Assembly: GCF_042651425.1 (NCBI RefSeq)
Contig: NZ_JBHSCW010000004.1
Location: 186,001 to 250,000, forward strand
DNA: 64,000 bases
DNA from: Fodinicurvata halophila
Lineage (GTDB): Bacteria; Pseudomonadota; Alphaproteobacteria; Kiloniellales; DSM-21159
Direction: 5' to 3'
The notes under the pieces were generated by a model. The model had not been told where the DNA came from and ran no database searches. It saw nothing but the letters and a program-made list of their open reading frames with translations. The number at the start of each line of letters is the position of its first letter. Positions within the stretch are counted from its first letter, which is position 1. Below, piece after piece: positions 49,829 through 59,056 of this stretch. A program made the position numbers and the translations under genes.

Positions 49829-51868
49829 ATGGAACAGAAGAACCTTTTCCTCGCCATTCTGCTGTCTCTGGTCATCCTTCTGGGATTCCAGTACTTCATC
49901 GAGACACCGCAGCAGCAGGATACTCAGGACAGCGGCACGCAGCAGGAGCAGACCACCTCCGAAACCGCGGGCGACAGGCCATCCATGGACGCCGGCGATG
50001 GCGAGCGCAGCCGTGAGCTCCAAGGGGATCGGCAGGAGTTGGACCAGGCCCTGAGCGGCAGCGATCCTGATGCGGACCGGGAAGAGGTGCTGGAGGAGGG
50101 GCCCCGGGTGGCCGTCGATACACCCAAGGTCGAGGGGTCCATCTCGCTCGTAGGAGGGCGCCTGGATGACCTGACCCTCAAGCGCTATCACGAGACCATC
50201 GACGAGGAGAGCCCGAACATCGAGCTGTTGAACCCGGTGGGTTCGGCGCGTCCCTACTATGCGGATTTCGGCTGGGCCGCCGGCGGCGAGGGCGTTGCCG
50301 TTCCGCGCTCAGACAGCGAATGGGGGCTCGAGGAGGGTGAGACCCTGACTGCCGACACGCCGGTCACGATCCGCTGGGACAACGGCGAGGGCCTGGTCTT
50401 CCGGCGCACCTACGCGATCGACCAGGATTACATGGTAACCGTCACCCAGGAGGTCGAGAACACCGGTGCGGGCACGGTGACCCTGGCGCCCTATGGCCTG
50501 ATCTCGCGCACCGGCACGCCGGAGACGACGGATTTCTTCATCCTGCACGAAGGCCTGATCGGCGTGCTCAACGACGAACTGCGCGAGATCAGCTACGATG
50601 ACCTGCGCGACGACGATCGTATTACAGCCTCGACGCGTGGCGGCTGGCTGGGCATCACCGACAAGTACTGGATGGTCTCCCTGATACCCGACCAGGAGCA
50701 GGAGGTGGAAAGCCGCTTCCTCTACAGCGGGGGCAACAACCAGGACAAGTACCAGACGGACGTGCTCTACGGCGGCAACCGCCTGTCGGAAGGCCAGAGC
50801 ACCAGCACCACGACGCGCCTCTTCGCCGGTGCCAAGGAGGTCACGCTTCTGGACCGCTACAGCGAACAGGAAGGCATTCCCAAGTTCGACCTGGCAGTGG
50901 ATTTCGGCTGGTTCTACTTCCTGACCAAGCCGATCTTCCTGGCGCTGCACTGGATTGCCGGCCTGGTCGGCAACTTCGGCGTGGCCATCCTGGTCCTGAC
51001 GGTCTTCATCAAGATCCTGTTCTTCCCGCTGGCCAACAAGTCCTATCGCTCGATGGCGAAGATGCGCAAGCTGCAGCCCGAGATGATGCGCCTCAAGGAG
51101 CGCTTCTCGGACGACCGCCAGCGCCTGAACCAGGAGATGATGGCGCTCTACAAGAAGGAAGGCGCCAACCCGGCCTCAGGCTGCCTGCCGATCCTGGTGC
51201 AGATCCCGGTCTTCTTTGCGCTCTACAAGGTGCTGTTCGTCACCATCGAGATGCGCCATGCGCCCTTCTTCGGCTGGATCCAGGACCTCTCGGCACCGGA
51301 TCCGACCTCGATCCTGAATCTCTTCGGCCTGCTGCCCTATACCATACCGGACCTGGGCCCGTTGGAGATTCTCAGCATCGGCATCTGGCCGATCCTGATG
51401 GGCCTGTCCATGTACGGACAGCAGCTGCTGAACCCGCAGCCGCCGGACCCGGTCCAGGCCAAGGTTTTCATGTTCCTGCCGCTGGTCTTCACCTTCTTCC
51501 TGGCCGGCTTCCCGGCGGGGCTGGTGGTCTACTGGACCTGGAACAACCTGCTTTCGGTGATGCAGCAGTACGTCATCATGAAGCAGGCGGGGGCCCCCAT
51601 CGGCCGCAAGGCGAACCAGCAGCAGCCGGCTGCGGCCGCTGCAGACGGGGGAAGCGCCCCGGCAAACCCGGAGCCCGAAAATGAGGAGGCGCCGCAGGAC
51701 AAGGCGTCCGGTGGCCAGCAGAGCTCCGGGCAGCAGAAGGCCTCCAGCGGCCAGAAAGCTTCCGGTAACCAGAAGACCTCCGGCCAGCAGAAGAGTTCCG
51801 GCCAACAGAAGAAGACGTCGGGCCGGTCCTCCGGGGGCGGCAACACCTCGAGCCGGAAGAAAAAGTAG
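49829..51868 (+). CDS. yidC: Membrane protein insertase YidC
   Basis: A 679-residue YidC, longer than the ~550-620 of relatives. It has an N-terminal helix (LFLAILLSLVILLGFQYFIE), an acidic linker and a periplasmic domain with WLGITDKYWMVSLIPDQ. The conserved five-helix core follows, including VFIKILFFPLANKSYRSMAK, ANPASGCLPILVQIPVFFAL and FFLAGFPAGLVVYWTWNNLL. The last ~75 residues are low-complexity, with repeated SGQQK-like units ending in SSRKKK; a basic tail in this position can contact ribosomes. engB begins 5 bases after the stop. Confidence 0.96.
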   Translation: MEQKNLFLAILLSLVILLGFQYFIETPQQQDTQDSGTQQEQTTSETAGDRPSMDAGDGERSRELQGDRQELDQALSGSDPDADREEVLEEGPRVAVDTPKVEGSISLVGGRLDDLTLKRYHETIDEESPNIELLNPVGSARPYYADFGWAAGGEGVAVPRSDSEWGLEEGETLTADTPVTIRWDNGEGLVFRRTYAIDQDYMVTVTQEVENTGAGTVTLAPYGLISRTGTPETTDFFILHEGLIGVLNDELREISYDDLRDDDRITASTRGGWLGITDKYWMVSLIPDQEQEVESRFLYSGGNNQDKYQTDVLYGGNRLSEGQSTSTTTRLFAGAKEVTLLDRYSEQEGIPKFDLAVDFGWFYFLTKPIFLALHWIAGLVGNFGVAILVLTVFIKILFFPLANKSYRSMAKMRKLQPEMMRLKERFSDDRQRLNQEMMALYKKEGANPASGCLPILVQIPVFFALYKVLFVTIEMRHAPFFGWIQDLSAPDPTSILNLFGLLPYTIPDLGPLEILSIGIWPILMGLSMYGQQLLNPQPPDPVQAKVFMFLPLVFTFFLAGFPAGLVVYWTWNNLLSVMQQYVIMKQAGAPIGRKANQQQPAAAAADGGSAPANPEPENEEAPQDKASGGQQSSGQQKASSGQKASGNQKTSGQQKSSGQQKKTSGRSSGGGNTSSRKKK

Positions 51869-51873
51869 CCGCG

Positions 51874-52557
51874 ATGACGGAGCGTGATCCCGAAGAGGTC
51901 CGGGAGGGCGCCGGCGATCACGGGCAGGCCCAGCTCGAGGAGGGGCGACTGCTGTTCTCAGCCGAGTGCCAGTTCCTGCTGTCGGCCGTGCAGGCGGAAC
52001 AGGTGCCGGCGAGCGACCTGCCCGAGATCGCCTTCGCCGGACGCTCGAACGTCGGCAAATCCACCCTGGTCAACGCATTGACCGGACGGAAGACGCTGGC
52101 GCGCACCTCCAACACGCCCGGCCGCACGCAGCAGCTGAACTTCTTCGACCTGGGCGACCGGCTGATGCTGGCCGACCTTCCGGGGTACGGCTATGCCAAG
52201 GCCCCCAAGGCGGACGTGGCACGCTGGACCCGCCTGACGCGGGCCTACCTCAAGGGGCGCCCCCAGCTCAGGCGCATCCTGCTGCTGGTCGATTCACGCC
52301 ATGGTCTCAAGACCGCCGATCACGAGATCATGAAGGAGCTGGACAAGGCCGCGGTGTCCTACCAAGTGGTGCTGACCAAGACGGACAAGATCAAGCAGGA
52401 GGCCCTGGCCACCGTGATTGTGGCGACGGCGGGCGAGTTGAAGACCCACCCGGCCGCCCATCCCGACGTCATCGCGACAAGCGCCCAGGGCGGGATGGGA
52501 ATTGCGGAGCTGCGGGCCGAACTGGCGACGGTGGCGTTGCCGCGTCAGGCGGGATAG
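51874..52557 (+). CDS. engB: Ribosome biogenesis GTPase EngB/YihA
   Basis: A 227-residue GTPase of 50S assembly. Its G motifs are AFAGRSNVGKSTLVNALTG (G1), TSNTPGRTQQLNFF (G2), LADLPGYGYAKAPK (G3) and VVLTKTDKIKQEAL (G4). A ~35-residue acidic extension precedes the domain. It follows yidC within 5 bases and precedes argB by 29 bases, the normal alphaproteobacterial order. Confidence 0.96.
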   Translation: MTERDPEEVREGAGDHGQAQLEEGRLLFSAECQFLLSAVQAEQVPASDLPEIAFAGRSNVGKSTLVNALTGRKTLARTSNTPGRTQQLNFFDLGDRLMLADLPGYGYAKAPKADVARWTRLTRAYLKGRPQLRRILLLVDSRHGLKTADHEIMKELDKAAVSYQVVLTKTDKIKQEALATVIVATAGELKTHPAAHPDVIATSAQGGMGIAELRAELATVALPRQAG

Positions 52558-52586
52558 GCTTACGCCGCTGAGACGAGAGGAGCCCC

Positions 52587-53498
52587 ATGACAACATCCAA
52601 GAATATAGGCGAGACAAAGCACTGGCTGCGCACGGCCCGCACCCTGACCGAGGCGCTGCCCTTCATGCGTCGCTATGCCGGGAAGACCGTGGTCATCAAG
52701 TACGGCGGCCATGCCATGGGTGACGGCGAACTGGCGACCATCTTCGCCCGCGACGTGGTCCTGATGAAGCAGGTGGGAATTCACCCCATCGTGGTGCATG
52801 GCGGCGGTCCCCAGATCGGCGAGATGCTGACCCGCCTTTCGGTGCAGAGCGAGTTCATCGACGGCCTGCGCGTCACCGATGCCGAGACGGTGGAGGTGGT
52901 GGAGATGGTGCTCTCGGGATCCATCAACAAATCCATCGTCAATGCCATCAACTCGGCCGGCGGCACGGCCATCGGCCTGTCGGGCAAGGACGGCAGCCTG
53001 ATCCAGGCCCAGAAACTGCGCCGCAGTTACAAGGATCCGGAATCCAATATCGAGAAGATTCTCGACCTCGGTTTCGTCGGCGAGCCGAAGCACATCAATC
53101 CGCAGGTACTGGGCGCGCTGGAGCGCGCCGGCATGATTCCGGTCATCGCTCCCATCGGGGTGGGGGTGAACGGTGAAACCTACAACATCAACGCCGATAC
53201 CGTGGCCGGCGCCGTGGCCAGTGCGGTGGGCGCGGTGCGCCTGCTGATGCTGACCGACGTGGCCGGCGTGATGGACAGGGACGGAACACTGCAGCCGCAG
53301 CTGTCCCTGGAACGGATCAAGGAACTGACTGAGGATGGCACCATCAAGGGCGGCATGCTGCCCAAGCTGCAGACCTGTATCGCCGCGGTGGAGGAAGGCG
53401 TGGATGCCGCCGTGATCCTGGATGGACGGGTGCCCCATGCCCTGCTGCTGGAGGTCTTCACCGACCAGGGGGTCGGCACGCTGATCCGTCGCGGCTAG
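52587..53498 (+). CDS. argB: Acetylglutamate kinase
   Basis: A 303-residue ArgB, second enzyme of arginine synthesis, phosphorylating N-acetylglutamate. Motifs are VVIKYGGHAMGDGEL, PIVVHGGGPQIGEML, VEMVLSGSINKSIVNAIN and ITLS-like LTDVAGVMDRDGTLQPQL, then GGMLPKLQTCIAAVEEGVDA. The N-terminal segment with KHWLRTARTLTEALPFMRRY is the extra helix seen in arginine-inhibited, hexameric enzymes, so feedback control by arginine is likely. Confidence 0.96.
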   Translation: MTTSKNIGETKHWLRTARTLTEALPFMRRYAGKTVVIKYGGHAMGDGELATIFARDVVLMKQVGIHPIVVHGGGPQIGEMLTRLSVQSEFIDGLRVTDAETVEVVEMVLSGSINKSIVNAINSAGGTAIGLSGKDGSLIQAQKLRRSYKDPESNIEKILDLGFVGEPKHINPQVLGALERAGMIPVIAPIGVGVNGETYNINADTVAGAVASAVGAVRLLMLTDVAGVMDRDGTLQPQLSLERIKELTEDGTIKGGMLPKLQTCIAAVEEGVDAAVILDGRVPHALLLEVFTDQGVGTLIRRG

Positions 53499-53553
53499 CG
53501 GTACGCGATCTCCCTTCTTTCCTCTGTCCCGCCGAACCGACAAGGAGCCTGCC

Positions 53554-54759
53554 ATGACCGCATTCCGTACACTGGACGACCTGGACGTTGCCGGACAGCG
53601 TGTCCTGGTGCGCGTGGACTTCAATGTCCCCATGGAGCATGGAGTGGTTACCGATGCCACGCGTATCGAGCGTGCCCTGCCGACCCTGACGACGCTGCTG
53701 GAGCGCGGCGCGCGGGTGGTCCTGCTGAGCCACTATGGGCGGCCCAAGGGCAAGGCAGATCCGGCTCTCTCGCAGCGCCCGCTGCTGGCGCCTCTGGAGG
53801 AAAAGCTGGGTGGCAGGAAGGTTGCCTTCGCCGAGGACTGTATCGGCGCACCGGCCGAGGAGGCCGTGGCCCGGCTCAACGACGGCGACGTCCTGCTGCT
53901 GGAGAACCTGCGCTTTCATGCCGGCGAGGAGGAGAATGACGCGGAGTTCGCCGACAGCCTGGCACAGCTGGGCGATCTCTATGTAAACGATGCCTTCTCG
54001 GCTGCGCATCGCGCGCATGCCTCGGTGGAGGCCCTGGCCCGGCGCCTGCCGGCTGCCGCCGGCCGGCTGATGCAGGAGGAGCTGGAGCACCTGGAGAAGG
54101 CGCTGGAGAACCCCGAGCGACCGGTGGCGGCCATCGTCGGCGGCGCCAAGGTGTCCACCAAGCTGGAACTGCTGGGCAACCTGGTGGAGAAGGTGCAGCT
54201 GCTGGTGATCGGCGGCGGCATGGCGAACACCTTCCTGCACGCCTTCGGCGTATCGGTGGGCGCCTCGCTGTGCGAGACCGACATGGCCGATACGGTGGAG
54301 GATATCGTCCGCAAGGCGAAGCAGGCGGATTGCGACATTCTGCTGCCCACCGACGTCGTGGTGGCCGAGAAGCTGGCGCCCAACACTCCGCATGACGTGG
54401 TGGCCGTGGGTGAAGTGCCGGCGGACAAGATGATCCTGGACATCGGCCCGATGACGGCGGAACAGATTCGCAAGCGCCTGGGCGATTGCCGCACGCTGGT
54501 GTGGAACGGCCCGCTGGGTGCCTTCGAGGTGCAGCCCTTCGATGCCGGCACCAACGTGGTGGCCGAGGCCGCGGCCGACCTGACGGCCGAGGGGCGCCTG
54601 CTGTCGGTGGCGGGAGGTGGCGATACCGTTGCCGCGCTGGTGCGGGCCGGGGTCCTGGATCGCCTGTCTTATGTATCAGCGGCCGGGGGTGCCTTCCTGG
54701 AATGGCTGGAGGGCAAGACCCTGCCGGGTGTGCAGGCGCTGCGCGACTCGGCGAGCTGA
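53554..54759 (+). CDS. pgk: Phosphoglycerate kinase
   Basis: A 401-residue Pgk of glycolysis/gluconeogenesis and, where present, the Calvin cycle. Motifs are GQRVLVRVDFNVPMEHG, LLSHYGRPKGKADP, YVNDAFSAAHRAHASVEAL, VAAIVGGAKVSTKLELLGN and LSVAGGGDTVAALVRAGVL. An AAGGAG site lies 7 bases before the ATG. It is not next to gap or fba here. Its stop is only 7 bases from the convergent azlD stop. Confidence 0.97.
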   Translation: MTAFRTLDDLDVAGQRVLVRVDFNVPMEHGVVTDATRIERALPTLTTLLERGARVVLLSHYGRPKGKADPALSQRPLLAPLEEKLGGRKVAFAEDCIGAPAEEAVARLNDGDVLLLENLRFHAGEEENDAEFADSLAQLGDLYVNDAFSAAHRAHASVEALARRLPAAAGRLMQEELEHLEKALENPERPVAAIVGGAKVSTKLELLGNLVEKVQLLVIGGGMANTFLHAFGVSVGASLCETDMADTVEDIVRKAKQADCDILLPTDVVVAEKLAPNTPHDVVAVGEVPADKMILDIGPMTAEQIRKRLGDCRTLVWNGPLGAFEVQPFDAGTNVVAEAAADLTAEGRLLSVAGGGDTVAALVRAGVLDRLSYVSAAGGAFLEWLEGKTLPGVQALRDSAS

Positions 54760-54766
54760 CCCGGTC

Positions 54767-55123
54767 TCAGCCGAAGCCGTAGGCCTGCCGGCCCCAGGTC
54801 AGCAGGACCAGAAGCGAGAAGCCGCTAAGCACGCCCAGGAACAGGTTGCGCCGTGTGAGGAAAAAGATCGCAAGCGCCAGCAAGGCGGCGCCAAGGCGAT
54901 CGGACAGAGGCGTCTCCGCTAGAGGTCCCACCGGCAGAACGATCATGCGGGAAATCAGTCCGGCCAGCAGGGCGTAGGCGACGCAGGCCACCCATTCGAA
55001 GATCGGTGACTCCGTGTTGATGCGTCCCGACAGGGCGACGCCGAGTGCCCGCCAGCCGTAGGTCACGAGGAAGGTGATCGCCAGGGCAATGTAAGGTCCC
55101 CAGTGGGTAAGCTCTTCATTCAT
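54767..55123 (-). CDS. azlD: AzlD family branched-chain amino acid exporter subunit
   Basis: A 118-residue protein with about four helices (IALAITFLVTYGWRALGVAL, WVACVAYALLAGLISRMIVL, LGAALLALAIFFLTRRNLFL). AzlD is the small partner of AzlC, and the two export leucine, isoleucine, valine and analogues. It overlaps the azlC stop by 4 bases. The family is short and variable, so the call rests on the neighbour as well as on hydropathy. Confidence 0.88.
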   Translation of the reverse strand: MNEELTHWGPYIALAITFLVTYGWRALGVALSGRINTESPIFEWVACVAYALLAGLISRMIVLPVGPLAETPLSDRLGAALLALAIFFLTRRNLFLGVLSGFSLLVLLTWGRQAYGFG

Positions 55124-55839
55124 GAAGCTTTCCCCTTGCGCTTTCCCGCAAGCCCGCCGCCGAGGACGAAGGCCAGGCTGCCGGCGAGCAGTCCGGTGAC
55201 CAGCAGCGAGAAGTCCGGCAGGTAGAGGTGCAGCACGGGTCCCAGGAGCGCGCCCAGGCCGAGGGCCCAGACGCGCGTGCGGATGCGCAGGTCCGCGGCG
55301 AAGACCAGCATGAAATAGATCGGGTTCAGGAAAACCAGGCCCAGCGACAAGGCAAGGGGTACGCTGCCCGCCAGGTAGTATCCAATCAGCGTGCCCATAA
55401 GAGCCCCCGGCCAGAGCACCATGGAGAAGCCCATGAAATAGGGGAAGCGCGCGGGACGCGGCATGCCGGGGCAGACCCTGAGCGCCTGGGCCCAGCCGGT
55501 GATTGCCACCCAGTGGACGACGAAATAAGGCAGCCAGCGTGGGGTCGAGGCGCTGCGCAGCACCGGCATGAGCACCACCGTCATGGGCAGCAGGCGGACG
55601 TTGGTGAGCGCCACGGCCAGCGCGATGACCAGGAAGGACGCGCCCGTGGTATAGAGCTCGACCATGGCGATCTGGCCCGGCAGGGCCCAGCCGGTTGCCG
55701 TGGACAGGAGGCCCTGGACCAGCGTGAACTCGCTTTGCCGAATCAGGGCCCCGAATCCGAGGAAGCTCGAGATGAGTACGAAGCCCGGAACCGACAGGCC
55801 GTCGCGGAATCCACGGCCAAAGGCACGCGTAAGCGACAC
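55120..55839 (-). CDS. azlC: AzlC family branched-chain amino acid exporter
   Basis: A 239-residue membrane protein of AzlC length with about six to seven helices. Family blocks include RGFRDGLSVPGFVLISSFLG, FGALIRQSEFTLVQGLLSTA and LTNVRLLPMTVVLMPVLRSA. The N-terminal start (GTG at 55839) follows GAGGG closely; another start nearby cannot be excluded. It is co-translated with azlD through a 4-base overlap. Confidence 0.9.
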   Translation of the reverse strand: MSLTRAFGRGFRDGLSVPGFVLISSFLGFGALIRQSEFTLVQGLLSTATGWALPGQIAMVELYTTGASFLVIALAVALTNVRLLPMTVVLMPVLRSASTPRWLPYFVVHWVAITGWAQALRVCPGMPRPARFPYFMGFSMVLWPGALMGTLIGYYLAGSVPLALSLGLVFLNPIYFMLVFAADLRIRTRVWALGLGALLGPVLHLYLPDFSLLVTGLLAGSLAFVLGGGLAGKRKGKAS

Positions 55840-55998
55840 GCCCTCGGCCTGGCTGTTGCCGGCTTGTCTCGAGGGACCGGTCTCGGGTTCAGTCTTCGGA
55901 CGGTCCTGATCGTGTGAGCTCGTGATGACTGCGTTCCCCCTTGCTTGCGGGGAAGCTAGCCCCTGGCGCCATGTTGCGCCAGAGCCCGGCTGTGCATG

Positions 55999-57564
55999 TC
56001 AGGCCTGCAGCACTCGCGAAGCAGGCAGGATGAGGGAGACACTCGTTCCCTCGCCCGGATTGCTGTCGATTTGCAGTTCGCCGCCATGCAGTTCAATCAG
56101 CCCCCGGGTCAGCGGCAGCCCGAGGCCGGTGCCGGGGAAACGGCGCGAGAGCTGGCTGTCGACCTGGCCGAAGGGGGTGAGCGCGATATCGATCTGCTCG
56201 GGCGTCATGCCGATGCCGTTGTCCATGACCCGGCAGACCAGGCGCCTGTCGGAATCTAGCTCGACTTCCAGGCGGACATGACCGCCCTCGTCGGTGAACT
56301 TGATGGCATTGCCCAGCAGGTTGACCAGCACCTGGAGCAGGGCCCGCATGTCGCCATGAATCGGCGGCAGCAACTCCACGATGGAAGTTTCCAGCGAGAT
56401 CTGCACCTCGTTGGCCTTCTCGCGCACCATGCGCAGGGCGGAGGTGACGAGCTGCGAGAAATCCAGCCGCTCCTCGTTCAGCTCCATGCGCCCGGCCTCG
56501 ATCTTCGAGACGTCGAGCACGTCGTTGATGAGCTCCAGCAGGTGATGGGCGCTGTGCAGGATGTCCTGGGTGTAGCCCTTGTAGGTTTCGTTGCCGAGCG
56601 CACCGAAGGTCTCGGCCTCCATCAGCTGGGAAAAGCCGATGATGGCATTGAGCGGCGTGCGCAGTTCGTGGCTGACGGTGGCCAGGAACTGGCTCTTGGC
56701 GCGGTTGGCGCTCTCGGCCAGTTCGATGCTCTCGCGCAGGGCCCTCTCGCGCGAGAGCAGTTCCGTGATGTCGCGGGCGGTGCCGCGAAACCCGTGGAAG
56801 TTGCCGTCCGAATGATCGAAGACGGGCACAGCGCTGACCAGGATGTGGCGCGTGCTGCCGTCGGTGGACCGGGCCATGAGCGAGAGATCGCGGAAGGGGC
56901 TGCGGCGCGCCTCCTGGGTCAGCTCGTCGAGTGCGGAGGTGTCGCCGCTGAAGAGAACCGACAGCGGCTTGCCCATGAAGCTGCGCGGGTGCTCGCCCAG
57001 GGTCTCCAGGACACGGCTCGAGATATAGGTCAGCTTCAGCTCGCGGTCGGTTTCCCAGACCCAGTCGGACACCAGACGGGAGATGTCCTCGAAGCGCTCC
57101 TGCGCCTCGGTACGCTGGCGGCGCAGCCGGGCCGTATCCTCCCCGGGCAGGAAGCGCACGGCCACGAGCTGCAGCTCGCCCCTGGCATCGGCGTAACCGA
57201 AGATCTGGGGGTGGAGCGGCTGCCCGTCGGCGTTCTCGAGCTGCCGGGCGCTGTCCAGCGGTGCGCTCCAGTTGTCCGGGGCGAGGGGAAGCTGTTCGAT
57301 TTCGGCGGAGAAGAGGGCAAGTGGACCATAGGAAGCGGCCGTATCGCCAGCCTGGCTCAACAGGTCGGGAAGAAGCTCGCTGAAGGTGCTGTTCTCGCTG
57401 ATGATGTCGCCGTTACGGTCGACCACGCAGTAAGGCGGGGTCTGCTCCAGCAGATGACTGTGGGCAATCTCCGCCAGGTCGGCTTGCTTGCGCTGTGCGC
57501 TGGCGTTCCCGGGGCTGTCCCGCTTTTCCGAGACGGTCAGATGCAGGCCGCTGCTGCCGGACAT
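55999..57564 (-). CDS. PAS-domain sensor histidine kinase, cytosolic
   Basis: A 521-residue kinase without transmembrane helices, starting at the ATG 57564 (AGGAAGA upstream). It has two PAS-like regions: YCVVDRNGDIISENSTFSEL, and DWVWETDRELKLTYISSRVL with FRGTARDITELLSRERALRE. A HisKA box follows as AKSQFLATVSHELRTPLNAI, then an ATPase with LLGNAIKFTDEGG, VMDNGIGMTPEQI and GTGLGLPLTRGLIELHGGEL. It follows the DUF2336 gene by 62 bases. No response regulator is adjacent, so its partner is elsewhere. Confidence 0.92.
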   Translation of the reverse strand: MSGSSGLHLTVSEKRDSPGNASAQRKQADLAEIAHSHLLEQTPPYCVVDRNGDIISENSTFSELLPDLLSQAGDTAASYGPLALFSAEIEQLPLAPDNWSAPLDSARQLENADGQPLHPQIFGYADARGELQLVAVRFLPGEDTARLRRQRTEAQERFEDISRLVSDWVWETDRELKLTYISSRVLETLGEHPRSFMGKPLSVLFSGDTSALDELTQEARRSPFRDLSLMARSTDGSTRHILVSAVPVFDHSDGNFHGFRGTARDITELLSRERALRESIELAESANRAKSQFLATVSHELRTPLNAIIGFSQLMEAETFGALGNETYKGYTQDILHSAHHLLELINDVLDVSKIEAGRMELNEERLDFSQLVTSALRMVREKANEVQISLETSIVELLPPIHGDMRALLQVLVNLLGNAIKFTDEGGHVRLEVELDSDRRLVCRVMDNGIGMTPEQIDIALTPFGQVDSQLSRRFPGTGLGLPLTRGLIELHGGELQIDSNPGEGTSVSLILPASRVLQA

Positions 57565-57625
57565 ACCCGTCTTCCTTCCCTCTTGGGGCTGCGCGCCGGA
57601 AACGGACTGGGAGGCGCTGTTCCCG

Positions 57626-58861
57626 TCACTTGGCCATGCGCGATTTTCCACGCGACGACTCCACACGCTGGACTGCATAGAGATACTCCGGATCCCGGCG
57701 CCAGCGCTTCAGGACGGCCTCGGCCGCCGCAGGCTTGACGCGGTCGAAGAGCACGAGGACCCGGGATAGCTCGTCCGGATCCACCTTCTGATCGCCGGGT
57801 CGGCCCTTGCGGCTCATCAGGAAGATCGAGGTGAAGACCGGCTTCTCGATGTTCAGGGCCCGACAGACGATGACCAGGCCTTCGCCGCCCGGCTCGTAGA
57901 CCACACGGCGGATCAGCCGCATGCGCAGGCCGCTCATTTCGGCGAACAGAGCCTCGAAGAGCGCGACTTCGCCCTCGCGCAGCACCTTCACCAGGAACTC
58001 GGGCGTCATCTTCTCTTCTTCGCGATAGGTGCGCGCCAGTTCCCGGGCGGCGCTTTCCGGCATGTCTTCCCGCCCGAAGCCGTCGTTCGTCGAGTCGGAG
58101 ATGATCGCTTCCAGCAGGTCGTCCAGTTCGGTGGGGTCGATCTCGTGCGCGGCCAGGATGTGCGAACGCAGGGCCGCACTGACCCACAGGCACAGGCGCC
58201 GCGCCAGCGCCTGCGGCAGGTCGCTGCGGTGGACCAGAGGCTCCTGGTAGGTGTCGACGCGACGCGACTCCTCAACCAGGTACTCCATGGCGGCGTGCGA
58301 AAGGCGGGACTTGGGATTGTCGAGCAGGGCCTTGATGACGTCCACGTGCCCCGACTCGATCAGTGCATCGGACACCGATTCGCTGACCTTGCGGCGCATG
58401 GCGATGGACAGCTGGTGCTGCATGCTGCGATGGCGGATGATCTCGATCAGGTCCGCGTCCTTCAGGATCTCGCTGGCCAGCAGGATGGGCCGGGCCACCT
58501 CGATCTCATCATTGGCCAGCATGACGATCAGCTCGCGCGGGGCATCCTCGCGGGAAGCCAGCCGCTGGCTCAGTTCGCGGCGGACAGTGGTCTCGACCTC
58601 ACGGATCAGCTTGTTGAGAATGTCGGTCATGAGCGCGCGCTCGCGCTCGGTGAGCGTCTCGCCCTGGCCTTCGAAGAGGTCGCCGATCGTGGCCACCAGC
58701 GTCCGCCGCCCCTCGGAGCTGCGGTCGCGGGCCAAGTCCAGCAGTTCTGTCAGATCCTCTTTGTCCACGACGCGGAAGTATCCTTTGCCGGTTTTGCCAT
58801 GGGGCTCCTCTGCGGCGCCTTTGTCACCCGATTCTTCGGTTCTGTGCTCAAGTGTTTCCAT
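57626..58861 (-). CDS. DUF2336 protein
   Basis: A 411-residue protein of DUF2336, a family nearly confined to alphaproteobacteria. It is alpha-helical and HEAT-like, with the segments VIPLDLARD-like LTELLDLARDRSSEGRRTLV, MLANDEIEVARPILLASEIL and VSDALIESGHVDVIKALLDN. The family's function is poorly known; members often lie beside sensor kinases, as here. The first ~28 residues are polar. A Shine-Dalgarno site is not obvious. Confidence 0.87.
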   Translation of the reverse strand: METLEHRTEESGDKGAAEEPHGKTGKGYFRVVDKEDLTELLDLARDRSSEGRRTLVATIGDLFEGQGETLTERERALMTDILNKLIREVETTVRRELSQRLASREDAPRELIVMLANDEIEVARPILLASEILKDADLIEIIRHRSMQHQLSIAMRRKVSESVSDALIESGHVDVIKALLDNPKSRLSHAAMEYLVEESRRVDTYQEPLVHRSDLPQALARRLCLWVSAALRSHILAAHEIDPTELDDLLEAIISDSTNDGFGREDMPESAARELARTYREEEKMTPEFLVKVLREGEVALFEALFAEMSGLRMRLIRRVVYEPGGEGLVIVCRALNIEKPVFTSIFLMSRKGRPGDQKVDPDELSRVLVLFDRVKPAAAEAVLKRWRRDPEYLYAVQRVESSRGKSRMAK

Positions 58862-58980
58862 GGCTCGAAAACAAAAATTCCCTCTTTCAGAAAAAGACTC
58901 TGCGTCAAAGACTTAAATGTTTCGTTAAAATCCCCGTCAGTTTCCATCCGGCGCAATTTTCCCCCTCGCCGAAAAGACTT

Positions 58981-59006
58981 GGAGCGAGTCGCGTACGACT
59001 CGCTCC
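58981..59006 (-). terminator. Perfect 26-base palindrome downstream of htpX
   Basis: GGAGCGAGTCG and CGACTCGCTCC form an 11-bp perfect stem with a 4-base loop. On the minus strand it lies 51 bases after the htpX stop and is followed by AAGTCTTTT, a weak U tract, so it probably ends htpX transcription. It also sits 120 bases upstream of the DUF2336 gene. A second stem, CCCGGC/GCCGGG, lies nearer htpX but has A rather than U after it. Confidence 0.55.
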
Positions 59007-59056
59007 CTAGAAGACTCGCGGATTTTTTCCCGGCGTCAAGGCCGGGGTTAAAGAGG

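Noticed and set aside
59015..59050. CCCGGC/GCCGGG hairpin after htpX as terminator
   Set aside because: On the htpX strand the stem is followed by A residues, not U; the 58981-59006 palindrome is the better candidate.
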